From Candidatus Uhrbacteria bacterium RIFOXYC2_FULL_47_19 (GTDB lineage: Bacteria; Patescibacteriota; Patescibacteriia; SG8-24): a stretch of DNA of 55,706 bases. The notes under the pieces were generated by a model, which was given only the letters and a program-made list of their open reading frames with translations, searched no databases and was not told the origin of the DNA. Below, piece by piece: positions 18,701 to 26,460 of this stretch. The DNA lies in the NCBI GenBank assembly GCA_001791745.1, contig MGFG01000026.1, forward strand, positions 1 through 55,706. Direction: 5' to 3'. Numbering within the stretch: the first letter of the stretch is position 1; each line of letters begins with the position of its first letter. Both the position numbers and the translations under genes were made by a program.

Positions 18701-19440
18701 GTAACGGCGACGGGCTGATCACAGTTTTCCTCAAGGTTGGTTGGTATGACGGTCGGTCTATCAATCAGGCCGACACTGAAGCTTCGGCCATGTCGCTTTC
18801 CGGTGTGAACGGCATTTTGGACATGAGTGGACAGCCGATCGTCGGTATTGGTGCACTCGAAGGCTTCGGTGGACTATGGTCGCTCGATAGCAACGGTAAG
18901 TTGACTGTGAATGAGGTCGAGGCCGATGGTGTCAGTGCTGAAAAATTGACTGTGCGGGCTGATGACGTACAGACTACGGTCGGTGAGGGTATCATTCCGG
19001 TCGGGTCTTACGAATACGTCATCGACAACCCAGCCGTCAAGTTTAATAGCCGTATCTTTGTCACTTTCTTCGGTAACATTGAGGGTAGTTGGTGGGTGAC
19101 AGAACGCACCGACGGACGGTTCAAGATCAAGCTCAGCTCGGTGGCTGCGACCGATATTCAATTTGAGTATTGGATTCTCGATGTGGTTGACGATCGTACT
19201 CATTCCACTCCGGAACCTCCGGCTGATGATGTTGAGGATAATGATGTAGTCCCGCCGTCGGCGGTTGAAGAGGAGGTGGAAGACGAGCAAGAACTTATTG
19301 ATGCTGAACCTGAGCCGGAAGTTGAGGAGGAGGTTGTTATTACCGAGCCCGAACCTGAGCCGGAAGTTGAGGAGGAGGTTGTTATTACCGAGCCCGAACC
19401 TGAGCCGGAGTTACCGATTGAGGAGGAAGTTCAGGAGTAA
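15784..19440 (+). CDS. Fibre-like surface protein with S74 chaperone domain
   Basis: 1218 residues with a long basic N-region and a signal or membrane segment (about 39-60). Two related modules follow (about 270-420 and 420-560), sharing a 63-bp stretch identical in DNA. At about 630-725 is an intramolecular chaperone domain of the peptidase S74 type: SSIRYKENV holds the Ser and Lys of the self-cleavage dyad, then LEPVRFDW and GLIAENT. A second region (about 857-975, YDFAEMF, GYLLAGIVSTRPGF) resembles peptidase G2-type autoprocessing domains. The tail is acidic with a 15-residue tandem repeat rich in EPE and EEE. S74 domains trimerise phage tail spikes and then cut themselves off; here a trimeric surface fibre is likely. 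AAAGGTGG precedes the ATG; a second start at 15847 is possible. Confidence 0.85.
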   Translation: MSQSPVGQNKKDPRRIKTKKMLQASIKKEKIGSSLKSLRLVWFLSYFIILFGLVSPLGFAEASGPSSNRVLNYQIRLTDSSGIRVPDGIVELELTIYDLAIGGSQLYTACSVDGLPGSAPTAVQATFTNGISSILIGSSLTCAVGSAVAIPATLFTNTAMYLGVTVEADAEMTPRKQIVASGYSMNADLLDDLNTSNAGGTSAFVPITDSSGNLTLTGNPQGAGVTQGSLTVNPATADANEILFGVALGGVTRFSVDEDGDVVIAGRLDMPAHGNDVGLKLPVNAGAPVAAGGTVEGDIVWDSTGDALYVYNGAAFVQVDTDTDTGITQIGSMTSDTSFGDATADDDWLGLGAAAGRIIFDDQATDEVLIMDANFGIGDATPTALLTVGDGDLFTVDSSGNVGVTARLNMGTHSDNVGLKVPTNAGNPVEKAGTVEGDMVWNSIGDALYVYDGTSFVLSYTDTGITQIGSMTSATSFGDATADDDWLGLGAAAGRIVFDDSATDYVMVMSALMGVGISVPKSMLHVSGAGGIVGDFSNLMTIASTTDTATGISLNTTNEQWLIGQNLPPDNPTLADDFFVYNVDDNNTRLAIQHATGYTAISALAGATANDLCYDNITINGMYTFTTCLPSSIRYKENVRPLDVDIEKVLALEPVRFDWKEKFITDDQGNIVNVTPKGVSIGLIAENTLPLIPDLVEFNSEGQVESIEYKLLSVYNLAVIKQHNIDISRSLKLDQLTGTAYEIDPLQPADAITTAVDSKMLTFSGSAWNGVTAAADDVSLTLRNQVYGLDDYNLVLTDNASNEIARINNQGDLYLSGRMYLSDRGTMQDQRYIYYDGSAGPGGDFIRTNAAGWSTGSYDFAEMFGSSESLGTGELVMIDMGSSHKVRRATNSLESNGYLLAGIVSTRPGFLAGMNDADSYPVALQGRVPTKVNLENGPISIGDPIAISSIPGVGMRATQADYVVGLALESYNGNGDGLITVFLKVGWYDGRSINQADTEASAMSLSGVNGILDMSGQPIVGIGALEGFGGLWSLDSNGKLTVNEVEADGVSAEKLTVRADDVQTTVGEGIIPVGSYEYVIDNPAVKFNSRIFVTFFGNIEGSWWVTERTDGRFKIKLSSVAATDIQFEYWILDVVDDRTHSTPEPPADDVEDNDVVPPSAVEEEVEDEQELIDAEPEPEVEEEVVITEPEPEPEVEEEVVITEPEPEPELPIEEEVQE
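16795..16857 (+). repeat. 63-bp intragenic repeat, copy 1
   Basis: Identical to 17209-17271 and in the same frame, coding for the SFGDATADDDWLGLGAAAGR segment. The surrounding module DNA has diverged, so this block may have been homogenised recently. Confidence 0.9.
17209..17271 (+). repeat. 63-bp intragenic repeat, copy 2
   Basis: The second exact copy, 414 bp (138 codons) downstream of the first, in frame within the S74 fibre gene. Confidence 0.9.
19309..19408 (+). repeat. 45-bp tandem repeat in acidic tail
   Basis: Two complete 45-bp units (from 19309 and 19354) and the first 10 bp of a third. Each codes for 15 residues (PEPEVEEEVVITEPE). The length is a multiple of three, so copy number can vary without breaking the frame. 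Confidence 0.9.
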
Positions 19441-19459
19441 TCTCAATTTTGTCGAATAG

Positions 19460-19487
19460 AGATCGATTTTAGTCAATCGATCTTTTT
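19460..19487 (+). terminator. Intrinsic terminator after the fibre gene
   Basis: Perfect 9-bp stem AGATCGATT/AATCGATCT with a six-base loop and a T run. Confidence 0.85.
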
Positions 19488-19620
19488 CCATTATTTTTTC
19501 GTCTTTTCTTCTTGACTTAGTCATCAATTTATGATGACGTACCGAGGTTGATAGTCTATACTTCCCATCAGTTATAACCGTAATCGGATACGGAGATCAG
19601 GCCGTATCGAACCAGTCTCT

Positions 19621-22074
19621 ATGCAGGAAACTATACAAGTTGGTCAGACGTCAGCAGTCGGACTTAAGCCGCAATCACTGGCTAGAATCTGCGATGTTGT
19701 GACCAGATGGTCACTAATTATCTTAGTATTTTTGATTCCAGTCTTTATTCTGCCGTGGACCACAGAGGTGGCTGATTTTAATAAGCAGATGCTGTTGTTT
19801 GTGGGTGTTAGTGTCGCAGCAATAGCTTGGATGGGGAAGATGTTGGCCGAACGGCGTTTTGAATATCGTCGTAGTGTAGTCAATCTTATTGTGTTGGTTT
19901 TTTTGGGTATTTACGCCATTAGCACCTGGCTGTCAGTCAATCCGTATCTGAGTTTGACTGGTAATTATGGCCAGGCCCGAGATGGTTTACTAACGGTGAT
20001 TGCTTTGGCCGTTCTTTATTTCGTGACTATCAATAGCGTTCAGACTGAATCAGAGCTCAAGCGTTTGCTAATGGCAGTGGTTTCTGGTGGTTTTGTTGCG
20101 GTGGTTTATGGATTGCTTCAGGGGCTGGGAGTCTTTATTCTTCCTTTTACTTTTGCTAGTAAAGCGGGTTTCAATACCGTTGGTACAGTGTCAGCATTGG
20201 GTATTTTGGCGGCCTTTTTGGTAATGCTGTGCAGTGGTCTGCTTCTCTATGGTCATGGCCGGCCAAGTCAGTCCGGAGTCAAGGTTTACGCCACCAAGGT
20301 TTTACTGGTAATGACTTCGATCATCTCTCTCTGGTTGGTGGCAGCTATCGGATTTTGGCCCGCTACGGTTGCTTTATTGGTTTCGTCACTAGTACTCATT
20401 GGTTACACTTTCGTTCATGCCAATTCGTTACGTGGATTGAACGGTGTTATTTTGCCAGCAGCTGCAGTTGTCGTGACCATCTTAGCTCTGCTCTTTAGCT
20501 GGTCGTTAGGGCTTCATTTTCCATTAGAAGTGATGCCTTCTACTAGTACGTCATTCAGTATCGCTACTCAGACTATTCGTGAGTTTCCATTCCTAGGCTC
20601 TGGTCCCGGGACATACATTTTCGATTTCGCTAAGTATCATCCAGTAGAACTTAACGACACTAATTTTTGGAATGTCCGTTTCGATCGAGGGTCATCGCGA
20701 TTTCTTACCTTACTTCCTAGCTTAGGGTTGCTGGGTACCTTGACCTGGTTGTTGGTTTTACTGCTACTACTCGGTTCTGCTGGTAAAAAGTTGCTACGAG
20801 CTGACGAGGCCACCTGGCATATTCTGATCGGGATTTTTTCGGCTTGGTTCTTGTTGATTCTTTCGAAGTTTCTCTACAGTTCATCGTTGACTCTAGAGGT
20901 TTTGTTTTGGGTGATGATGGCCATGTTGGTAATTGTTCATAAACATGACTTTTACTCAGTGCGGTTCGAGAAATCGCCGCGCGCCTCCATGTTAGTGACT
21001 TTTGCCTTTATTCTGAGTTTGGTCTTTATCTTATCCGGCGCCTTTGTTCAAGTTCAGCGTTACTCTGGTGAGGTCGCTTTTGCCAGGGCTATGGAAGCAA
21101 GGAATAGCCAGGATTATGATTTGGCGATTGAACAGTTGACCAAGGCAACCAACCTCAATAAACACAATGATGTTTATCTACGGAATCTGGCTTTGGTACT
21201 AATGTCCAAAACAGAGCAGATGGCCGCCAAACAGATATCTTTAGTTCAAGAGGAAGGAGAGAGTAAAGAGGCTTTTGCTGCACGACAGACTAAGGCAACA
21301 CAGGAGCGTTCTCAGATCGCCTCGATGCTGACTACTAAAGCCGTGCAATCAGCCAAAGCAGCAACTGAGATTAGTAAAGTGAATGTAGCTAATTGGTCAG
21401 TATTAGGGTCCATCTATAGAAAGTTGATTGGTGTTACCGAAGGTGCTGAGAATTGGACTCTAGCAACCTACGAGCAGGCTTCACAGCTTGAACCCAGCAA
21501 TCCATCATTACCGACAGAAGTGGGCAAGATGTATCTATTATTGTCGGATTTGGCTAGGAAAAATTTAGCACCATCGGGCAAGGCTGCTGATGAGGGATGG
21601 GCTAAAGTGACCAGTCTTCAAGATAAAGCCAATGAGTATTTTAATCGGGCAGTCGAGCTTAAGTCTGATTATGGTCCAGCTCGTTACAACTTGGCGTTAA
21701 TACTCGATCGTCAGGGTAAGTTAGTTGAGGCGATCAGTGGTATGGAATCGGTGGCTAGAGATAATCCCAAGGATGTTGGGGTTGGTTTCCAATTAGCACT
21801 TCTCTATTATCGCAATGATCAGAAAGAGGCAGCTATAAAATTGTTGGAGTCGGTGATCAAGCTCACATCTAACTTTTCGAATGCTAGATGGTATTTGGCT
21901 GCTATGTACGAAGAGCGAGGTGAATTGGCGAAAGCTATCTCCGAGATCGAGATCGTTCAGTCGTTCAATCCTGACAATCAGCAGGTCGCAGCTAAGTTAG
22001 TGTCTTTGCGAGATGAGTTAAAGGCTGGAACCGCCGGCGACGAAGGTGGGGAGCTGCCACCACCGGTCGAGTAG
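19621..22074 (+). CDS. O-antigen ligase-like membrane protein with TPR domain
   Basis: 817 residues. About 11 membrane segments lie between residues 30 and 480. The Wzy_C-type loop includes REFPFLGSGPGTYIFDFAKY (about 320-340), as in O-antigen ligases and related glycan polymerases. From about 485 to the end are TPR-like helices (YDLAIEQLTKATNLNKHNDVYLRN; YGPARYNLALILDRQGKLVEA, cited by position) that would lie on the far side of the membrane. Proteins with this Wzy_C-TPR build join glycans to lipid carriers or to proteins such as pilins. It follows the surface cassette, so glycosylation of those proteins is a plausible but unproven role. The start follows no clear Shine-Dalgarno site. Confidence 0.85.
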   Translation: MQETIQVGQTSAVGLKPQSLARICDVVTRWSLIILVFLIPVFILPWTTEVADFNKQMLLFVGVSVAAIAWMGKMLAERRFEYRRSVVNLIVLVFLGIYAISTWLSVNPYLSLTGNYGQARDGLLTVIALAVLYFVTINSVQTESELKRLLMAVVSGGFVAVVYGLLQGLGVFILPFTFASKAGFNTVGTVSALGILAAFLVMLCSGLLLYGHGRPSQSGVKVYATKVLLVMTSIISLWLVAAIGFWPATVALLVSSLVLIGYTFVHANSLRGLNGVILPAAAVVVTILALLFSWSLGLHFPLEVMPSTSTSFSIATQTIREFPFLGSGPGTYIFDFAKYHPVELNDTNFWNVRFDRGSSRFLTLLPSLGLLGTLTWLLVLLLLLGSAGKKLLRADEATWHILIGIFSAWFLLILSKFLYSSSLTLEVLFWVMMAMLVIVHKHDFYSVRFEKSPRASMLVTFAFILSLVFILSGAFVQVQRYSGEVAFARAMEARNSQDYDLAIEQLTKATNLNKHNDVYLRNLALVLMSKTEQMAAKQISLVQEEGESKEAFAARQTKATQERSQIASMLTTKAVQSAKAATEISKVNVANWSVLGSIYRKLIGVTEGAENWTLATYEQASQLEPSNPSLPTEVGKMYLLLSDLARKNLAPSGKAADEGWAKVTSLQDKANEYFNRAVELKSDYGPARYNLALILDRQGKLVEAISGMESVARDNPKDVGVGFQLALLYYRNDQKEAAIKLLESVIKLTSNFSNARWYLAAMYEERGELAKAISEIEIVQSFNPDNQQVAAKLVSLRDELKAGTAGDEGGELPPPVE

Positions 22075-22092
22075 GTGGCTGAAAGTAAAAAC

Positions 22093-22127
22093 AAATCGCC
22101 GGCTCTTGCGTAGGGTCGGCGATTTTT
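22093..22127 (+). terminator. Intrinsic terminator after the Wzy_C gene
   Basis: Stem AAATCGCCG/CGGCGATTT followed by a T run, just after the stop codon. Confidence 0.85.
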
Positions 22128-22165
22128 GTTTTGTGGTTAGATCTTTTTTATCTTTTAGATTTTTA

Positions 22166-22213
22166 CTCCTGGGTCCCGGATACCACTCGCTACGCTCGCA
22201 GTTCCGGGACGAC
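22166..22213 (-). repeat. REP-like palindromic element, half copy
   Basis: Right-hand half of the composite repeat (CTGGGTCCCGGATA ... TTCCGGGACGAC) with inner inverted sequence around ACTCGCTACGCTCGCAGT. No paired left half adjoins it. Confidence 0.8.
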
Positions 22214-22307
22214 AGGACAGGAGGAGGGAGTGTTCGGTTCAGAGGCCGGGACGACAAAGTTTTATCAACTAACCCAAAAGACCACGCCCTTGGGCGTGGT
22301 TGAATGG

Positions 22308-22363
22308 GTCAAGCGAAGCTTGTGCTGGAGTAGTACCACGGGCTTGCCCGTGGGGATCTATTT
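22308..22363 (+). repeat. 56-bp dispersed repeat, copy 2
   Basis: Exact match to 34-89. It directly abuts a composite REP-like element. A further hairpin (ACCACGCCC, TT, GGGCGTGGT) lies just upstream at 22281-22300. Confidence 0.85.
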
Positions 22364-22364
22364 T

Positions 22365-22474
22365 GTCATCCCGGAAATTGCGTCAGCAATTATCCGGGAT
22401 CCAGAAGCCAATCCCAATCTTTTTTACTCCTGGGTCCCGGATACCACTCGCTACGCTCGCAGTTCCGGGACGAC
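22365..22474. repeat. Composite REP-like element, copy A
   Basis: Two palindromic halves in opposite orientation: GTCATCCCGG ... TATCCGGGATCCAG, then a spacer containing AATCCCAATCTTTTTTAC, then CTGGGTCCCGG ... TTCCGGGACGAC. The inner part of the left half is itself a hairpin (AATTGC, GTCA, GCAATT). The same design recurs at 24110-24233 and 24323-24431. Confidence 0.85.
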
Positions 22475-22571
22475 AAAGTAATGAATCTTCGTCTCAACAT
22501 CTCATCCTCTCGCCACCCTTCGAATCCCTTTCGGTTTAAACAAAAAATGACATCTATGTAATGTCATCTTT

Positions 22572-22647
22572 TGGTGGACCGCAAGGGATTCGAACCCTTC
22601 ACCCCTTCCATGCCATGGAAGTGCTCTACCAAATGAGCTAGCGGCCC
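22572..22647 (-). tRNA. tRNA-Ala (anticodon GGC)
   Basis: On the minus strand the acceptor GGGCCGC/GCGGTCC includes G3:U70. The anticodon stem CTTCC/GGAAG encloses loop ATGGCAT, giving GGC for GCC codons. CCA is encoded at 22572-22574. Confidence 0.96.
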
Positions 22648-22803
22648 AAGGCAGTACAATATTAGCCGCAGCTACCAGGTGTGTCAACGTCTGGCTGATA
22701 TTTTATTCCATTAAGTTCGACTATAACTCAATCCTTTCCAGTTTCGTTAAAATTACGTACCATTCGCTCCGCACACTAAGTGTCTTATTCATCAGCCAAA
22801 ACT

Positions 22804-23877
22804 ATGTCCCTGAAAGTAGGTATCGTCGGGCTTCCCAATGTCGGTAAATCGACCCTTTTTAAGGCTGTGACTAAGAAGCAAGTCGATTGTGCTAATTTTC
22901 CGTTCTGCACCATTGAGCCGAATGTGGGAGTGGTAGCTGTGCCAGATGAACGACTGACCGAACTATCTCGTGTTTCTAAGTCTAAACAAACGATCCCGAC
23001 AACTGTTGATTTTCTAGATATTGCCGGTTTGGTTAAGGGTGCATCCCAGGGTGAGGGGCTAGGCAATCAGTTTTTGTCGCATATTCGTGAGGTGGATGCC
23101 ATTGTTGAAGTGGTTCGAGCCTTCGAGAACGATGACATCGTGCATGTCTCCGGTAAAATTGATCCAACTGATGATGTTGAAACCATCAATTTAGAATTGA
23201 TCTACGCTGATTTGTCGGTCGTAAGTAAACGACTAGAAGGTCTTAAAAAGTCGATGAAGGCTGGTGAGACTCACGAACAAAAGCTGGCTTTGTCTGCCTT
23301 TGAGAAGGTTAATGTTTTATTGTCGGCAGGCCGGCCGGCCCGTGAAGCGGCTCTAACAGAAGACGAGGTTAAACCTATTAAGGACGTTCATCTGCTGACT
23401 GCCAAGCCGCTCTTGTATGTAGTTAATGTGAATGAGACTCAGCTTAGGTCCGACTTTCGGATTTCATCACTGCCGTCCGAGTTGCAGATTCCGCTATGTG
23501 TGAAAATGGAGGAGGAGATTGCGGCCTTACCAGATGAAGAAGTGCAGGAATATCTAGACGCATTGGGTTTATCGATGACCGGACTCGATCAGTTGATTCG
23601 GGCCAGCTATGACCTATTGGGATTGATTACTTATTTTACTTCTGGTGAAAAAGAGAGTCGGGCTTGGACCGTCAAACGCGGCACCAAAGCACCGCAGGCT
23701 GCCGGTGTAATTCATACCGATTTTGAGAAAGGATTCATTCGGGCTGAAGTAATCAATTGGCAAGACTTTGTGGAATTAGGAGAGGTCGGCTCCAAGGAAG
23801 CCGGAAAACTTCGAGTTGAAGGGAAGGAGTATACGATCCAGGATGGAGATACCTGTCATTTTAGGGTTTCGACCTAA
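22804..23877 (+). CDS. ychF: Ribosome-binding ATPase YchF/OLA1
   Basis: Translation-associated P-loop ATPase of the Obg family, 357 residues with the start at the ATG at 22804, since the family begins MSLKVGIVGLPNVGKST; a GTG at 22780 would add eight residues of no family resemblance. G1 is GLPNVGKS, switch II is DIAGLVKGAS, and the G4 position reads NVNE (about residue 206) instead of NKxD, the change linked to ATP rather than GTP use. The C-terminal TGS domain includes LITYFTSGEKESRAWTV. Repeat-rich DNA lies on both sides, so the gene is probably transcribed alone. Confidence 0.96.
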   Translation: MSLKVGIVGLPNVGKSTLFKAVTKKQVDCANFPFCTIEPNVGVVAVPDERLTELSRVSKSKQTIPTTVDFLDIAGLVKGASQGEGLGNQFLSHIREVDAIVEVVRAFENDDIVHVSGKIDPTDDVETINLELIYADLSVVSKRLEGLKKSMKAGETHEQKLALSAFEKVNVLLSAGRPAREAALTEDEVKPIKDVHLLTAKPLLYVVNVNETQLRSDFRISSLPSELQIPLCVKMEEEIAALPDEEVQEYLDALGLSMTGLDQLIRASYDLLGLITYFTSGEKESRAWTVKRGTKAPQAAGVIHTDFEKGFIRAEVINWQDFVELGEVGSKEAGKLRVEGKEYTIQDGDTCHFRVST

Positions 23878-24000
23878 GTTAAGCGGCCAGTGGTCCGAGC
23901 GTGCTGCGTTCGGCTTCCTTTGTTTCTTGTTCGACGTACATCTTGAGTACGCCTCACTTTGTCGTTTTGACTAGCCGAACACATCATCTAATCTTTCTGC

Positions 24001-24526
24001 TCCTGGGTCCCGGATAGCCGCTGTCGCGACTTCCGGGACGACAGTGTTTTTTGTCATCTCAATTCTTCTTACGTATTTGTCATCCCGAAAATCGCGAGTC
24101 TTTCCAGCTGTCATCCCGGAAGGCCGAGCGGAGCGATGTCTATCCGGGATCCAGAAGCTAATCCCAATCTTTTTTACTTCTGGGTCCCGGATACTGTTCG
24201 ACTCGCTACACTCGCTCACAGTTCCGGGACGACAGTATTTTTTGTTATCTCAATCCTTCTTATGTTTTTGTCATCCTTACTTTTTATTTTGTCATCTTGA
24301 AACCTCAAGCCTTTTTTAATATGTCATCCCGGAAGGCCGAGCGGAGCGAGGTCTATCCGGGATCCAGGAGCTAATCCCAATCTTTTTTACTTCTGGGTCC
24401 CGGATAGTCGCTGCGCTCCTTCCGGGACGACAGTATTTAAGGAATAATGTTCAGCTCACAGTTCCGGGACGACAGTGTTTTAATATGTCATCCCGGAAAT
24501 TGCGTCAGCAATTATCCGGGATCCAG
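24001..24526. repeat. Array of REP-like palindromic elements
   Basis: Half copy at 24001-24042; degenerate left half near 24079; full composites at 24110-24233 and 24323-24431; right-half remnant at 24461-24473; left half at 24487-24526. The left halves at 24110 and 24323 share an inner GGCCGAGCGGAGCGA arm, while the one at 24487 carries the TTGCGTCAGCAA arm seen at 22365. Loops vary and the CCGGGA flanks hold, as expected for elements kept as hairpins. The rest of 23878-24613 shows no gene. Confidence 0.85.
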
Positions 24527-24613
24527 CCCAAAGTACAGGTTGACTTTTTGATTAAAAAATGTTTTATTCATTTATGGTCGGCCGGTTAAATATCCCGGTC
24601 GTAGGAGGATAGC

Positions 24614-24820
24614 GTGGCGAAAATCGGAAAAAATGGAAGGTGCCCGGATTGTCAGTTTCCTGAGTCGAGGTGTCAGGGATGCACTGACCGTATCGCTGCC
24701 TGGTCGTCGTCAGGAGGCGACTGGGAAAGGAGAAGGGTGAGAAAAGTCCTGGGTCGAGGTGGAAGAGAGTTTTCTTCCACGGAGGTGAGGCAACTCCTCA
24801 CCAACGGAGAGATTGGCTAG
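24614..24820 (+). CDS. Small zinc-ribbon-like protein, unknown function
   Basis: A 68-residue basic protein. GTG start at 24614 with AGGAGG five bases upstream, one of the clearest ribosome sites here. CPDCQFPESRCQGC (residues 9-22) has two CxxC pairs that could hold zinc; the rest is rich in Arg and Gly (WERRRVRKVLGRGGREFSS). A terminator follows. The length, ribosome site and cysteines argue for a real gene; nucleic-acid binding is a guess. I do not recognise the family. Confidence 0.6.
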   Translation: MAKIGKNGRCPDCQFPESRCQGCTDRIAAWSSSGGDWERRRVRKVLGRGGREFSSTEVRQLLTNGEIG

Positions 24821-24854
24821 TCATTATTTTGATGGCTAGTAGGTAGATGGACTC

Positions 24855-24883
24855 AACCGGTCGCTTATCGGCCGGTTCTTTTT
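24855..24883 (+). terminator. Intrinsic terminator after the zinc-ribbon gene
   Basis: Stem AACCGG/CCGGTT with an 11-base loop, followed by a T run. Confidence 0.75.
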
Positions 24884-24973
24884 ATCTAACAGATTTAATC
24901 AAGCCGTGTTTGAGATCGGTGTCTAATACCCCGGGCGTAAGCCCGTGGGAAATTTATTGAAAATTCGATAAGT

Positions 24974-26221
24974 TTACTTTTTTCGCAATCGGACAATTTC
25001 ACGCCAAACTAATTGACCAGAACGTCCATAAACCAGACCGTCATTCGGTCCGACTCGTCCATCAATAGATTTAATCAAGTCTTTTTCAAGTAGAGGTTCA
25101 ATATGATAATCATGACCAGCGATCTCTACTAGATCGATACCCATCAGATTATGATTATTGTCGAGATAGATCGGTAGAGCCAGGATTAGAGATGCATCCT
25201 TGGTTAGAGTAGGCTTTATAGCCATCATCGATTTGGTGTAGAGGTCAGTCAGTTCGTCCAGCCGGCGGTTTAGTTCTTGTCGATCTTCATGTCCATCACG
25301 CGGTCGACCAAGGAATGGTTCGGTCACTACAGCGGAGATAGTTCGATTTGGAATTTCTCTAGTTTGCACCGACGCATCAGCGACAAAAAGTTTAACTTGA
25401 GAAGTCTCAAGAGATGGATGCTTATCTTTTAACCACTCTACATTACGCTTCGCATCCACGATGGCTTGTGGTGATAGATCGCTGCTGTAAATAGCAGTTA
25501 CGTCTAGCTGTAGTGCCTCGGTCAGGACCGTGCCCGAGCCACAAAATGGATCCCAGACTACCGAGTCGGTGGTTACCCCCGCTAGGTTGAGCATGATGCG
25601 AGCCAGTTTGGGTGGAAGCATTCCACGGAAGGCGTCGCGCCCCGGTCGACCATAATCAAGTTCAGAAAACTCTTCAAAGGGTTGGACCACGGAGGTGATA
25701 CCGACCATGCCATGATTACCATGATCAGAAACCAATACTACGAATTCAGAACCGTTATCATTAAGCAGTCCGTTTTTCGCGACCGAGACCGAGGTTAAGG
25801 TTGTTCCTTCAGTTGGTCGAACCCAGCGGGCGGCCAGTCCACTCTCTTTGAGTCGACGTTTGGTTTCCATACCGCAACGTTTAAGTCTAGTCGCAGTTTT
25901 GGTCGGAGATGATATGTTGGCGGAGTATAGACTGTAACCAAAGGTTGCACGTCCATCAAAAGATCGTTCGATGATCGTATTGGCCATCAATTCGGACAAT
26001 GCATCTGTTGACAGCTCAACATTTTCAGCCACGATTTGCCCAATTTTGATCGTACCGCCAAGTTTGGTCATCAATTTTGTCAGCTCCAGATCATCAGATA
26101 CCCTTAAAACCAAAACTTGAGAGCTGGTTTGTTGCACGGTAAAACTACCCGTCGGTAGAACCGATAGGACTTCCGCTATTGATAACGATGGATTGGATCC
26201 TAGAATGAAGAAAATAAGCAT
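24974..26221 (-). CDS. Trm11/TrmG10-like RNA methyltransferase
   Basis: 415 residues. The C-terminal half is an SAM-binding Rossmann methyltransferase: motif I is DPFCGSGTVLTEA (about 220-232), and the catalytic position reads VTEPFLGRP where tRNA guanine-N2 enzymes have (N/D)PPYG. The N-terminal half (about 1-170) is in the place of the THUMP/ferredoxin-like RNA-binding part of Trm11 and TrmG10 enzymes. Likely role: N2-methylation of a tRNA guanine. The substituted motif IV (EPFLG) leaves target and chemistry open. It is divergent from rpsF. Confidence 0.75.
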   Translation of the reverse strand: MLIFFILGSNPSLSIAEVLSVLPTGSFTVQQTSSQVLVLRVSDDLELTKLMTKLGGTIKIGQIVAENVELSTDALSELMANTIIERSFDGRATFGYSLYSANISSPTKTATRLKRCGMETKRRLKESGLAARWVRPTEGTTLTSVSVAKNGLLNDNGSEFVVLVSDHGNHGMVGITSVVQPFEEFSELDYGRPGRDAFRGMLPPKLARIMLNLAGVTTDSVVWDPFCGSGTVLTEALQLDVTAIYSSDLSPQAIVDAKRNVEWLKDKHPSLETSQVKLFVADASVQTREIPNRTISAVVTEPFLGRPRDGHEDRQELNRRLDELTDLYTKSMMAIKPTLTKDASLILALPIYLDNNHNLMGIDLVEIAGHDYHIEPLLEKDLIKSIDGRVGPNDGLVYGRSGQLVWREIVRLRKK

Positions 26222-26375
26222 ATCTCAAGTTCAGCGATCAGTATTACACGAATTCAGCCGGGGGCAAACTCGACTAAAGATATTTTTTGGCTTATTTAGC
26301 CATTAGATTAAGGTTGATGAGCCAATACCCCAGCCCTTGCATCTTTAATTTGGCCGTGCTAACGTTGGCCCGATA

Positions 26376-26446
26376 ACGCCGTTTAAGGCGTCAGTAAAGC
26401 CTTTCTACCACGATTCGGTCAAGACCGGATCCGCGGTAACACCGCG
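26376..26446 (+). promoter_or_regulatory. Structured rpsF leader, possible S6:S18 autoregulatory site
   Basis: Three successive hairpins precede rpsF: AACGCC/GGCGTC (26376-26391), GATTCGGT/GCCGGATC-type pairing (26412-26431) and CGCGGT/ACCGCG with loop AAC (26432-26446). S6 and S18 are known in many bacteria to bind their own mRNA leader, and both genes lie in this operon. Whether this fold is that motif is not established here. Confidence 0.4.
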
Positions 26447-26460
26447 AGATTGGCCAAAAC

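Noticed and set aside
22166-24526. Repeated palindromes as CRISPR repeats
   Set aside because: Spacing is irregular, units differ in inner arms and lie in both orientations, and no cas gene is present.
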